In this document: positions 63,401 through 64,000 of the stretch, piece by piece | How the letters are laid out: the number at the start of each line of letters is the position of its first letter | Numbering within the stretch: the first letter of the stretch is position 1 | Source of the DNA: Marinobacterium nitratireducens | GTDB taxonomy: Bacteria; Pseudomonadota; Gammaproteobacteria; Pseudomonadales; Balneatricaceae | Assembly (NCBI RefSeq): GCF_014645375.1 | Contig: NZ_BMLT01000013.1 | Location: 27,111-91,110, forward strand | Direction of reading: 5' to 3' | Length of the DNA: 64,000 nucleotides | Notes under the pieces: model-generated | The model's input: the letters and a program-made list of their open reading frames with translations, nothing else | What the model was told of the DNA's origin: nothing | Database searches by the model: none | Translations under genes and position numbers: made by a program

Positions 63401-64000
63401 CGCCGCGACCGTCAGCCGTACGCTGCAGCCGCAGCTGATGGAGTTCATGTACGCGCTGTCCGCCAGTGACGGTGCCGACCCGACGCGCGCCAACGACACC
63501 GGCAACGACCCGCTGCGCAACGGTGAGCCCGACGGCGAGCTCGGTCTGGTGCTGCAGAAGGATGCCGACTGGCAGGATCAGACCGGTGCGCCGGATGACC
63601 CGCAGGCCGGCAACATTCCGGGCGGATCCCGCGACGTGCTGCGCGGCGCCAACTTCAATACCGGCAATACCGACAACTTCCTCGTCGACAGCGGCAGCTT
63701 CACCGCGATCAGCGGGCGTCTGCAGGTCGAGCCGGACACCCTCGGCGGCGACGCGGCGGCGGTATTCATCGTCGACCAGTACCTGCCCAACTATTTCGAA
63801 ATCCGCGCCACCATCAACGCCGGCAAACCGATCAAGGGCTACAAGTCCAACGCCTACCTGATCTTCGACTACCAGTCGGCCACCGACTTCAAGTTCGCCG
63901 GCGTCAATATCTCCACCGACAAGATGGAAATGGGGTACCGCGACGCCGACGGCTGGCACGTGGTGCAGCAGACCAATTCGCAGCTCAGGCCGGACAAGGA
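30459..64000 (+). CDS. Giant LEPR-XLL / RTX beta-repeat surface protein, 3' end beyond window
   Basis: One reading frame runs from ATG 30459 (AAGGGAG 5 nt before it) to the window edge without a stop: 11,180 complete codons, over 1.1 MDa. I followed the translation along the frame and it stays coherent. Order: basic N-terminus; LEPRLLLSAD at 58-67; early GGxGxD pieces (about 185-310); beta-strand repeats (about 730-5,550); further beta-rich parts with GDV/GNV-type strands (to about 8,760); Calx-beta-like segments (about 8,770-9,200); RTX region (about 9,610-10,650, with later blocks); lectin-like domain from about 11,065. It is strongly acidic and almost free of cysteine. LEPR-XLL proteins are typically huge surface or secreted proteins; adhesion, matrix or type I export is expected but no export gene is visible. 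Confidence 0.95.
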   Translation, partial: MAFPFSGREQHATTEKAFPPISTLMRRMYRGLRSVPGLRPRRRPRPLQPRRRVLFEPLEPRLLLSADLSFTALTASDLTVRLQDVDQVQHVQIVLADDNATGGEIVVRSQELAQTDSVTLTGSHQDDRFTVDLEGLDESAELSISIVDESSRDEDSLSVVAPKTDWTLNAMDAGSVNGINFSGIEHLQGGEGDDHFIIVDGAGLSGGLDGGGGYNSLDLSSWTDPLTFELENWNLAGVGGDGISSIQRIIGGQGYDTLKGASDADYTWSITSQNAGEVAGVSFSGFEILEGGADNQDTFVFGQNGGLDGYVEGGDGGFDSVVLSGDYDSVGYVATGSDSGIITLDGLDLVFDGMEPINFSGNIGTYTFSGADGSDASLLDTITLTGGTGITIDSTFNTGPAETVNLTSAQTLVIDGGAGPDAVTLSGALDFGGGSLEIYAESITVDAGAVLSNVDDVTFSASDSSIVSGSTSDTDVTLTAAISVLGEIDASGDVVIEAAVSNSLDIDSSNTLSGLTVDATTSATVSVGAAASITAASLKLSARTDTDIALDHTDGVFNSIVVGDDATFSQTTTVSVAGGATLNVGTGTVANDSDGASVVIEAVDTTDIQATIVANAVTDFFNIGYLNTTMDISRDTRVSLGDDSGSTLTLEGLSGGDTGLVKVRALSQDGSNGGVFGSASSLLFDSSNITAADDVSATISDADLDLEELQLTAESASSYVAEGKITENDISGSTQAYISDSAINAAPPSDTDAGVLISATDNSVIRAVGAPAPTFDFTQELVTELATSPTWLDNLQIGASSSINNIDRNTRAYGNSGSSFDVTDGDLRILALSQMEVESEAVTTAITDGSSILPDDFFQVFTAAIGGTFAYNEILGVTEAYLDDCSVTVDENDGDLVVEACNSTTVDAFAEATSIATGGTSVTFAAAVAFNAIGWDIDNAGTATLDALIGLDTVLSGITEQAALTHAYIDGTDVDAGDSVSVSAESAQQLNATVTNVSKSTGEGLGFGGPLLSANGLGVGGIVASNRVSSEASAWLQDLNNDNNNDQDALSAGGEVSVRATDSTGIFSNSKIVTSQVTTNTGGVSALNDAISLIPGLGLADYSLALMNPTAGPWNLDFGDLVSLPFDFDSSLGEPGRTYRYLGTDGYSTDLFNEDYNNLDIWQEILATEIQNDGLNLSSSNSVAVGGMVVRNQVKAGAEAYIDNSEVTAGSLIVEAQEEAILRAIADATAESSGGSSFGTGQSIAGQAVIAVNVVLSTADAHISNSDITTDSGDVQVNARNSASLGAENNSVMDSGAHAVNLLLAFNTMGYDAQNLLFDTFDALAGLAPTEYDYDITDSDFSDPDTLTENDRVKVASNEIYRYVGADLDVENGDDIDLKDETYIPSTDWVLVTPAFGNENPIEVKAYIEDSTIDAAGDLSVTAWQQAQLEAVASNSASAAASALFGASSMSVAGVLASNKVSSTAKAYVKYTGNTQGEVDVDGAVTVSARDEAGIDARTNMSAASSKQNDLGLGMVNDFVNTITGHYDFTTNSGVQDLLFGTQVRLDDVDYNTADSTDTITAGDWVELSSDVGNGTEGQVYEYIGSSDITGSGPLGKVDFTDDTLIDFSDITEWREVKGTPGSVYRYMGTTSSGSATDLGVEDFSDYEYWKELSETNLVPADVSTSLLKSLGLDTGKAKSFYGVLARTDLDSTVEAYIENASVRDPDTTTGGPESLTVEAIEAATLVASDNSVVAGKTSNFGGVLVNNQLRGSAEAYIVDSDIRTRDGSGDFDHDLTDAGFSDPSTLDPGDRVRALDGEIYSYAGTALDTANNDTIALLDEDYSDAGRWTLLPGGDVQVVAENTAVLDSTSLTGSTGGADVVGIVASFNSLGWEASNLLFQALDTILGQDLLTGEQPIFTYAYLRDSTVEADGDLRVLADNSATLNATTGNEQNATPTNSFLINKAYGNAKANAAGGLLASNKVSTEAKAWIDYSTAYLGNSGATDIVAGGELEVAASDEAWIESDTSVIVEAVNTNTLSALYDIAEALGAYDYDYTTASGTINVLLSDLTDNLRVRLGENYANGGDGGAVYEYVGLLDLNLDLANENFDRTVGGLRVWEKVTLGKDDTNFFDTAGNLSASPARAFAGLIVLNDVRAEVDAHIADADVTAGSVQVRAAENASLIASSASNVTASGGSIAKSFGEGSVTSFAFLVSTNLVLSHADAYIEDSTVTTTNAVTSGDVVVEAYNTSGIDATVETSVDSGETAVGVTLAFNTVGWKAQNVLFNALDAIAGDSLFADETATEIYDENNIDRARANAWIDGTTVDAAGSIAVLADNAVRLNATVSNAADSAASAFFDASGKAVGFLISMNKVASSADAWIDNQGAGNVTSPIGSEDVRAAGALSVLASDNAEFYANVKMVSSSVTTNTGGASVITGLIDDAIDADFSTDETHVNVDHGERVRLSADYGNGGNAGSVYEFMGSDADGRGIDLSLQDYSDAGYWKEVLETQLFPEGVNLDNSDSNAVGGLVVYNDLRTGTEAQILNADVLAESVEVEALENAIISAVAESEVTSSGGSSFTGQGDSLAINGTIATNALLTDARAHIDDSRIETTSGDVRVHAENSSRIQAKTLSATSTGGQGVGVTLAFNSIGWKTQNILFNAIDTLIGGEPDFSDLFDNNLPALVEAYVIDSTLVAGRAIEVTALSKAQLDAILTNDTESAASSFGMTDPTTGEKGASGWAVGAVLTSNMVNSAARAYIDSTGANRTITAKGGGVSVWAQDGAGITADTSLSAVSSTVNDGGLTLLTNFADTILSEYQFTDRSGVQDIYLGSQVRIDDVDYSIAGSPTMIVAKGDRIEIDATVTDGSASSGEVYEYIGDNPLETNNASGIDLAAQDYDDDTLWRQITATAGGIYQFVGLFDIDPDSDNFDPAALDFDLPADTDVDLNTEDFTDTNRWREILETTDVRNIIPGVSFNLTDSDSAAFGGMVVRNDVRSEVLASIEKANLSADGDVQVQALETATIIANDSSAVSSSGGSTFGGGSSLAVGGVIATNLVLSSADAFIGDSSVNTEGFNDRSFDHDLTDQAFTDPATLDPGDLVMTDANSIYRYVGPALDANNDTIELANEDYSDDTRWVEVASFEYDLTDNPFTNPATLEAGDRVRTSGGNIYRYLGETLDSAGGDTIDLAAETYSNAERWAQVTGAVSVQAENSSTITATIDSKIDSNGTSIGIVLAFNTIGIKPQNFLFSTIDAIAGVDIADEQPAATLAHIDDSVIRAAGAIDLAATSDADIDAVIGNAANSITATIGDGDEATGTISVAGVVAMNKISTRVEAYIDNSNAASSIVRARDGDISLVATDASTIFADVAASSLAVSVDLGNNKTRSIPVGISLSQNEIRNAMAAYIRNAGTTSNPVEALNGNLVISAVEMAGIDSSSTASAVGVAASLNNDALAFSAGGASALNVILGTSDAYLDGAIVEASGTAEIGASNVSSIDSKVGAIAVSVALSGGGSATAAAIGISFAANLIGWSDLGTEERLSVQAYASDSEITADGGLGISALANAAIDATVEATSVAVAASTENAGGLTAGGLVTINKVSTDVKAYIDGDGSQASINTTGGDVELTAIDTSVISADAQAVAVTASLSGKTAGAISVGVSVADNRVDNDVAAYIKEADVLTAGGDVILLATDEDPVSGDTTEIHAQSVAVAVSAAAGKSGFAFSGGAAVATNSILSTTSAYIQDSALGNSAGTNKVGLVDIDASSTADIEATVLAVSGSISFGGTTGVAVGLGIAVARNFIGSSVDDSATGDYDTATGLAQGEALENGQSVRVSDGALAGGVFEYLGDDLTQPTQDADSSNTSFNLDKGDYVFITDDYDGDDVNIGAIYKYLGSDRDNVDLSAEDYSDTDDWELVSIDLASLDYANPLLWKQTNIDLSASRIEAYIDDSSINASGAITLDAVASQTIDALVVAGSMAISGGGKTGVGVSGAGVFTENRIGAYVEAYIDGDGSFGITGASLSLQALDTSTVTADAAAASLAAGLGGNVGVSVSIGLSLAINEIGNQVSAYITNADDGVITTGGGITIKASETAVINALSAAASLAAGVGGSAGVAVSGAGAWASNSIQTDVNAYILNSEVESHTFVDIDAVNGATINAIIVAASLAAAGGGTAGVGASIGVSIADNAIGELDDASQVRAYIENSTVNAKGGALTLTADSDQAIKALVVAASAAIAGGGTAGIGLSGAGVSAVNSINLDAEAFIDDDDNDSDAARTGILADSISLEADNASLILADAVAASLAVSFAGTAAVSLSIGVSLARNEIRGNVAAYIKDAASVRARSGDIEVRANVEEAPSGVTSDYSDTGTVALRKGDTVSSGGTVYRFLGEGEKVRATYQSSAGEVYLQNGDTVEVVEDDNNGGTVGAIYRYTGPDIDAPVDADDDDNALDLTDVNYATDNDWELVEEFDVYDSSAGEVDIEDGDIVEVVRGYTRIFSSDETGVDLDAGETYYVRISDDFDLDTYDAVGGMTYRFIGNSNLTGVDLGTIDYASSGNWEEGGPSVDEFGVGGTFYEYLGSDTDDFDLSIQDYRDTSLWRQITRTLSSEDYSDETYWAEVSSITALAVAASVGGAVAGTAGIALSGAGADAYNLILSDVNAFIEASSVEATLGNVILDAANTASIDAVIVSASAALGVGGVAGVGASIGVALARNYIGWDTDPSPIADIDFATDDLFLPASFSDSDPLTSGDRVRIDSGARAGDVYEYIGDTIDPDYRSNQTVTLTAYDEDASDHQIVLITSSYDYDSNDDDDDPNAKIGGLYKYVGDGASNVNLSQQDFLDDDNWEYVGSSYLAEQDYGDDGLWRQINLIESPAQVRAYVLDSSILAGGSLIIDADASQTINAFIFAGSAAVSGGGVAGVGVSGAGVGASNRIATRIEAFIDGDGATGIEAYGIGLHAEDSSTIEAFAGAASLAAAFGGVAAVSVSIGAAVADNIITNQVSAYIDNADTGVTATTGEIRVVADESASIDATAVAASLSVAIGFVGVALSGAGSDVDNIIANAVTAYIEDSLAETASPFDHLSDQQIDVLTQGDRVLLVEGASGDLNSATAGEIYEYIGSTTGSATSPVGLRGQDYLDDTLWRRVLVLSSQTSVDLATGDRVQLVEGATGGEAGDIYRFVGNDSTGVNLSTQNYGNANRWVLDSPDIIVEANNDSEITSLVGAIAAAAAGGAVAVAGAVGLTLSSNQIGDYSVWSFTLDLSDLSFDFALNTFENKAVAYIDNSDVTSAGDVRVLADSSETMEADAFAGSVALAIGIGGAVAGAGVTLENSFSTDTWAYIDNSDVTTFGDIEVSAVSDSELTSASATGASVSVSLVSLAIATSEVTTSITNQVQAYIGGSRGDVLVAGGDIDVEACADADILDVQATTAAVSAGLVAVSGGGLELVSTINNDIDAHISGAVQLLALGDVTVEACETAYIEGDAANVTLALGLGIAVGLSNLSHAIISDIAAYIDDDVGNGSLIEAANLSVLASATSEIPVTASAGVAASLITTLGNNAYATIGTRVDAHIENTEVVLSGSLLVDASSTLSATTFAAGGALGAVASGAMIGLVYIGRDLLEQSSVYEVTAAIGDDSSVTAGAATLNAFGNSTLRAETIAATGGLVALAGADSAVISDNASLASIGEGVVIEVGTLSVNAVNSHDFDSQADAVTFGLIAGTGAAAINMVDSAADVDIGLGSGAATTLTADSIFIKAVNTFQKSAYGQNGYNLDSGSAGGVNITVLESGTDIYADAIIDIGAGTSITAIGSNSAPGTIEIETVISGTAYDAVRVESVSGFGISAGLSRIDFDGDSEINIDGATLENRSGDVTLAATINSELRPSANLFASGAITGAGADVEADNRADNTIDIDDSFIKGSTVNIQAGRNTTGVSNLLESTSNAEITTASLVGISVPVVTAEVDENNTIDLNTGTHIQALKDVNLLTHTGLGSERARTDGLVLNISLIPYGMEVPDGASDSSDNRVNIDSSVIIEAGLNNISVLRILPVSIGGVEGTDLLNGDLTDRLDGSESSRMLTDAELALIELEIEDADGNMSTKTLPAGLKYEYEYLSVDTVAFSISQGTIIRAVTGYFADGTAGHYYKYRPNTSDGSDSIILEQQDFTLGSIWEDLGTSVPADDADRTVYDSDTTANFAMALDGKFYVIKPVELEVPTLSYVNVGNLLIEQREQLLDWIVSHAGDEEALARYQVQLDDLDQTLEDLGLTQYYTQVSTGDKVHDVATGIRYDYLGPNDGIILTEVNFATDSDWEVSTDQTGGIASDNTNGQLVISQELDSLFLNIPDIYASPGSIFIERDSLDPTTEADALGDYEDLVDSWNLIARSGAQIDIVNDTPFTSVINDAIILDNKKVEVIDGVYTVFEPGNVWFNSQQASTNAADTDPPYIKITQDSLSASQYDLPSEPANLASILDGLSQDMYIVGDVINENGGLKIENIEGSIIVSGELRAEFIDIVAGQDFSLNTEGWYHTNKDPRQYIDLDAQRALAITNTLVEYTNSTADEPSAFNELTTAIETDNSRILAQGTVTITARFLNINGLIQSGVDTITVDIASSFNPGNQTTSFTDSNGITLAGITFGADDVPVDGYFDAARQAIVIEEIIPQGGQIVLAGQVLSTGNGRLRVANGYTSVDIDNHSGYDLILERIDTTTDRKGQITIIDTATLRKDVYEVSAGMVIHSVYFGTEADDPIAEDGTVSAIDYTFQSGLSDLVGVPITAGVELMYATRSGLHYVWVEGQSLTETTITNYEDNSFNLFGDNAFADLLVRDDSWVDQETFYTDAQPLLESETLEIESGGGVPSYATGDAYTIYYRQVQEVEIEARTDVTKVYVGGTETGANAGQGGKWYLYKGTDGAKIYLPGVDYDGPEDGDGNPLGNPDWEEYFGSVTVDTSDDGLGVLNYALNQYPDSFVNRSVEGETWTTGGGWLREKTVHTQITEIVGLLDLYTHTLKGDYPIGIDFIEDVATPSIDIRTQGNLILEGDMESPEHGTIYLQSYTGSVTASEGVAIYGATPEVHAGSGSDDIIWINVEGNKLAEDADHSKTDDLVTLKKGELVERNDGLYRFTGNGTVVDTNGDDAEVGIAGLELKLSEQDFSDRRNWLKLADAGLIAIAGGDITINAISLDNASSRLKIAEVDSGHGDVLINAPDGIYAAGASSQITGERVELYASDGYIGSAALKLNVDSDIDGIAKTGGLAALAYGDIYISETNDTDTAGNLKLAAPKFWNGNAAVESTDGNVWLQTTNGSILDGIVELFRPGDAGITLTYDDLSAELKAAYDNNEFSLDAAQYPVSPGLMRVLFPHTDFLGLTQITSAAETPNVIGAEVTLIAGGASGGIGRLSDRLSLDLTQDWMLLSPAEKEALSSATAEDIIGVLYELYRYKGSLQNGVDLSDLDFDTSDWERIAVDFISNLDRNSPQEIDIDNGDTVLLQYNANSYGLYRYLGDDDNALDLSGEDFRDSTRWELILADHATDDNQAATLANGDIVANKRAVVRLTLQLFDDLDIEADTSLSIDAGNTVVIGTDGDFLIDHIKVDGDIRLKAAGSVYDLGLDSEAAISTFGDLIMSVGGSIEADNNASDSPLRVQLADGSQLSVDVAGDIYLMQVDDALSVSSDFSSLVTSSSTDAIDDLIAYRVEAGGVVKITVEKGDLEVGYVTSAQSVDLRAESDIFDFYNDSAKPVVNIFTGDLTDPATGNVYLETTNGNIGRADNYLDVEILKGDLNVDVALNAFINSIDDLRVGTILSQDGNVTLDVEGIAYIGVITALGDGSADPVGSLSDGLVTIDASDSIVDRRNDTTPNIIATGALLIAGLGIGSAANPFDTQVSRLEASIPGGGIWLDNKGDMSIGNISAAYVGIGALGTVDISVFSDLTVDELIDSAGGPVLLDADEDIIVNNGILSGGGYVVLHADEDIEFTANGYIDTESGGASVMLVADYDGASGGGIEMADGSYIDATDGFIDLDATDDILLSYLTTTTQADVKSSSGSILDNGDSDVEVRAARLQLRAADDIGLNSDEIETDVDYLEAVASGGNIFIDDQNGLIIGMPDLTSIVTGIAGLVAPAFEGQALNTALLGLFAKETIRVTTTGFMRVREDVESSDDRVTLRTIDSAAMTLLPQPDDSDAVSALDGSDADEDLTVENNATIKGALRITLLAGDDLILKQGSLLTTDADGVTGVDDSIRLRIDYGDADDNVGFGAGGNAFNTGARLDLLGAVSTTTLEITGEGDDDTFYLSPTSLSGHTRVIGDRTGSASDSDLFVLDHLPSITSTHDRPDHLLADGTDGAVRDTIDLDGVGGSDRYVVNISGDATSYLVNVKDTGAPNDGADTLGIFTLNEVGTDPFDWTHPQVSNRLSGDGAGSDPDTDDIFLLRRNFVAYLTQTGEDDGFLTFDDNYERINYDSSINGRLLISAGDGDDQFYIDDNSAITTLDGGTGNDLFQTGQVFGNNPNGYYYDAASVQHYVGTTELDIGLPTGESGTDDKGFYEVFDNGTVETRVYGRSVATDIQNIDLTSDRDDIELLQITRGFLSRGITQALTAYGGEDSDTFNVYSNKAVLRMEGESGNDTFVIRAFIAEDDIILDGGGDDDYFEYNINAPVSINGGLGFDTVVVIGTERQDVFIINEDGVFGAGLSVNVDGVEEAIEVDGLEGDDIFYIQGTRDDVITTVIGGLGSDSFIVGGDVIEDVISQNLDGVSAVINHGANSAPDSDYDNLLVDGIPITIATASQGKVIIDQDENGSRGTESPGFTRVTEDRVGDFDEYWISLFDPGDLDSSTVAYLTISAAQSSSYDRRLPTRPFVGDDPGPEGTAPHVAESIEISLDGGLTWQAAGVLTFTAATWDTPQRVLVRALHDDAIEGERKVMISHSLKVQSDSQADIDAFDSVAISNVEVQVIDDDLGTLLIEQLNAEGKVDNFTQVLEGVDIYDGDGNLIANSAISDTYRVRLSTLPTADVTVEFDFDSSQLALFDKDGVEVTSLTFNVGNWDDWVTLTIRAVENNLAANSQIVRIQHSFTSDDPIYDSPDGITRFDMDGSWILDGFLAGDVITVSGSVHNDGTYTVVEVSEKVLTLSSGDRLITDIATDMTISRAGVVLFSGVANFDNNLEGPNPVELDVRLLDDDAPRVLVTESFGSTKLVKGQADGTDDYSLRLVSEPSDPVTVSLFGDGQTRVISAEQDGSDRLIATALGDAVSVDVTVGTDTTDNEGTDVTRYTLVRTDGKSWYEDGFKVGSDFIIDNESFTIADSSDFLKVNGIADEIDDLTDAVTQSVLFLTLSGDLSASGLDISDGSHSFQRLAYGVEFDADNWWLEVKILIEADTDFVADPSQQFVRNEPVREHLINRIAGPLIIEGGVAANKDRSLKLAVMLPSEINDDTLPPLDIDIDTVESEQADQLRVFNDSSVVDDVGWLQSVELDNSVVSLDNAVNLSGLGMSLLGADEAAEYSLLEGMSRPLEVDISDEQDGSGLIVFPGGITFDDIEITEIMLGQGNDTLTIDATSAGTPGAEEYVVTVVHGGGNRYLTDSEGEELEDDDGLPIIGGDHIIVNGGGGADSPLVIYGDTSQDGARYDSRPDLGVYNGNATFFNRHGDDIIDASASEFSVTIYGGRGDDTLYGSQDDDQLAGGSGNDTIHGEAGNDHIYGDSGFNLDFAVTKDDSDIAVVARLLTVPTVNASPELTADAVTEIDGDEETTTTVILAGEDHLYGDAGADIIFGDHGEILQADGGAARLLQNYLVTYIGTVEPANGEMDTIEGNAGHADTEEGDRILGGAGGDWIDAGEGRNIVLGDLGFIDYVTADTDDLDDIDLIRSTDVDIGGGDTIVSGASSDIIIGGFGTDLIDAGQGENNIVIGDHGLIASAAYQGSSDLDAPLDGHPITLGRIETIEPDTGGGNDIISTGLGRDIILGGFGDDRIFAFGSKLDDEDKVVVDPTGAADDKRNLVIGDNGFIDYVIEDGDASDIDRIWSLEEDAPELGGNDLIYTGDDNDIIIAGTGADEIHAGNGVNLIMGDSGRLTSAVADDPQTWSAHDFTLGLIQSTGCDDGDGEVIITGDENDVVFGGIGGDFINTNGGNDIVLGGNGVIGYADTEIDGVLVFEDPDDDIGVIDYIASDYAPGDDHIEGGTGNDILVGGGGRDYITGGAGNDLIFGDHGRLEGNLDPENGFGLPLAALLPAFSFTSISTEEKVFDHHCDEFNGDLYGDDDYIEGNEGDDILIGGQGSDAILGGADDDDIAGGHALGGFGIEADGTLTPVDSAVLAMVADGYDDGDFIDAGAGDDLVVGDNARFERRPDSQSERIRVLEGSVIYGETIGSSDGLVQVTADSQLNPTGAVARVVQLLAHSDADEATPSPSHGDDYIAGGADDDLLFGQLGDDIIQGDGLMVLAAAVEAQDHGYEMGQVLASGEVVIRLDADSYQLLTPVGAYRDGEGYLQVEASEERESDGDDYIEGNGGDDVIFGNLGQDDIVGGSSTLFGLAGDESLRPDGEDLIFGGAGTDLDRNNEGDTGVNGHSRDADVIAGDNANIYRLVGVNGVPTADFLTFNYDNPDVADTNAPAGGAEYGNIKLIPRAVELIDYTEGGPDFDPDALDDNGAGDEIHGESGDDQVYGQVGDDVIFGEGQDDDLIGGWGRDFLLGGTGRDGILGDDGRIYTSRNSDQFGEDLYGIVALLPAQTDLKGNRNADPNSLNALISTPGRAQETVINVEGELKKTVNLTPFNVDPNHDFQDPLFDPQYADDIIYGGLDDDFLHGGAGDDAISGAEALAEAAVVVFPEGSGTNAERDDGVVLTFGYDRPLVVSKAEAELNFSFRLLGFEAYKAEEFAHYDEYRPLDKIYVDAENATYGRYDGQRTLLEFFMNFDARDGRAVDSAVDVNNPGWEITTDGSDRIFGDLGNDVIFGGTGNDTLYGGYGNDYLQADDELETEGDDPDDNRIPDGPQLSYEDRAHGGAGRDVLIANTGGDRLIDHVGEFNSYIVPYAPFGAATVSRTLQPQLMEFMYALSASDGADPTRANDTGNDPLRNGEPDGELGLVLQKDADWQDQTGAPDDPQAGNIPGGSRDVLRGANFNTGNTDNFLVDSGSFTAISGRLQVEPDTLGGDAAAVFIVDQYLPNYFEIRATINAGKPIKGYKSNAYLIFDYQSATDFKFAGVNISTDKMEMGYRDADGWHVVQQTNSQLRPDK
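30630..30659 (+). other. LEPR-XLL motif of the giant protein
   Basis: Codons 58-67 read LEPRLLLSAD, preceded by an arginine-rich stretch (26-52). This N-terminal motif defines a class of giant bacterial proteins and may act as a sorting or export tag; its mechanism is not established. Confidence 0.9.
32660..47110 (+). repeat. About 45 A-Y-I-D/E-x-S beta-strand repeats
   Basis: Within the giant gene the motif (A)-(A/E/D)-A-(Y/H/F/W)-I-(D/E)-(D/N/G)-(S/x)-x-(V/I) followed by a G-D-(V/I/L)-x-V strand recurs about 45 times, for instance AEAYIDNSEVTAG (34052), ADAYIEDSTVTT (37069) and TWAYIDNSDVTT (46382). Intervening strands alternate SGGSSFG, LAFNxxGWxxQNLLF and GxLASNKVSS segments, giving a higher-order period of roughly 1.1-1.5 kb in the first half. 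The pattern suggests a long solenoid. Confidence 0.85.
33870..52910 (+). repeat. About 30 aromatic Y-x-Y-x-G / D-Y-x-D / W modules
   Basis: A second repeat type of 35-60 residues is scattered among the strand repeats: G-D-x-V, then (V/I)-Y-(E/R)-Y-(I/L/V)-G, then (V/I)-D-L-x-x-x-D-Y-S-D, then W-x-(E/Q)-(V/I). Examples are VYEYIG at 35200, 38995 and 44680, and LYRYLG at 52827. Three or four copies can stand in tandem (43,500-44,250). The spacing of aromatic residues recalls small carbohydrate-binding modules such as CBM5/12, without a clear family match. Confidence 0.75.
56757..58050 (+). other. Calx-beta-like segments of the giant protein
   Basis: Two to three segments resemble Calx-beta domains: EISLDGG ... 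TWDTPQRVLVRALHDD with AIEGERKV, then YRVRLSTLPTADVTVEFDF ... NWDDWVTLTIRAVENN, then a shorter YSLRLVSEPSDPVTVSLFG. Such domains bind calcium and are common in adhesive surface proteins. Confidence 0.6.
59289..62412 (+). repeat. RTX calcium-binding nonapeptide region
   Basis: Many GGxGxDxxx repeats, canonical at the start (YGGRGDDTLYG, AGGSGNDTIHG, EAGNDHIYG) and then in blocks separated by 60-120 residue spacers, each block ending in a (V/L)GD(N/H/L)G-type turn. Further blocks occur at 62667-62760 and 63115-63230 (FGDLGNDVIFG, GGTGNDTLYG, GGYGNDYLQ). RTX repeats fold on binding calcium outside the cell and usually mark type I secretion substrates. Confidence 0.92.
63652..64000 (+). other. Start of a lectin-like C-terminal domain
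   Basis: After a short linker, FLVDSGSFTAISGRLQVEP, ADFKF-type strand DFKFAGVNIS and MGYRDADGWHVV look like the beginning of a concanavalin/laminin-G-like sandwich domain. It is cut by the window edge, so the call rests on strand pattern only. Confidence 0.45.

Overview
The window is GC-rich DNA from a gammaproteobacterium, most like the Pseudomonadales/Oceanospirillales. The reasons are the gene content (assimilatory nitrate cluster with a phosphatase-kinase fusion, gltX followed by tRNA-Ala/Glu/Ala, MtfA, DUF2164, cyclopropane synthase), REP/BIME-type repeats of the GTAGGAGC kind, and TGGCAC-N5-TGC sigma-54 promoters. No rRNA, transposase, phage gene or CRISPR array was seen.

Layout. 1-430: tandem REP/BIME array. 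441-4189 (minus): PCu(A)C copper chaperone, SCO1/SenC protein, small membrane-anchored protein, COG0523 GTPase and DMT-type permease. 4521-7169 (plus): membrane-bound PAS-GGDEF-EAL protein. 7515-23100 (all minus): a nitrate/nitrite assimilation regulon, read from right to left as nrtABD (nitrate ABC importer), narK-type transporter, PP2C-Ser/Thr kinase fusion, FAD reductase, nirB, nirD and nasA (molybdopterin nitrate reductase). 23345-25691 (plus): gltX and a tRNA-Ala(GGC)-Glu(TTC)-Ala(GGC) cluster behind a near-consensus sigma-70 promoter. 25933-29145: ABM-domain protein, cyclopropane-fatty-acid synthase, DUF2164 protein and MtfA peptidase. 29537-64000 (plus): a SapC-family gene, then one uninterrupted reading frame from 30459 that is still open at the window edge (at least 11,180 codons).

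How the nitrate genes work together. Nitrate enters by NrtABD or the MFS carrier, is reduced to nitrite by NasA and then to ammonium by NirBD; the separate FAD protein probably feeds electrons to NasA. Six intrinsic terminators lie in the leaders or spacers of these genes on the minus strand. Each has, on its 5' side, a small hairpin with a six-base loop AATGGC or AAAGGC (A at loop position 1, G at position 4), the signature bound by ANTAR antitermination proteins such as NasR and NasT. Four of the six have a sigma-54 promoter upstream, one has a degenerate one, and one sits inside the nrt-narK unit. Two of the elements lie between nirD and nasA and have no gene of their own.

The giant gene is the other main feature. 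Its product begins with a basic segment and an LEPR-XLL motif, continues with thousands of residues of beta-strand repeats (about 45 copies of an A-Y-I-D-x-S type motif interleaved with about 30 copies of an aromatic Y-x-Y-x-G ... D-Y-x-D ... W module), then Calx-beta-like segments, a long RTX (GGxGxDxxx) calcium-binding region, and the start of a lectin-like domain at the window edge. It is most likely a secreted or surface-displayed giant protein. No type I secretion genes are in the window. The long minus-strand open frames opposite it are antisense shadows.
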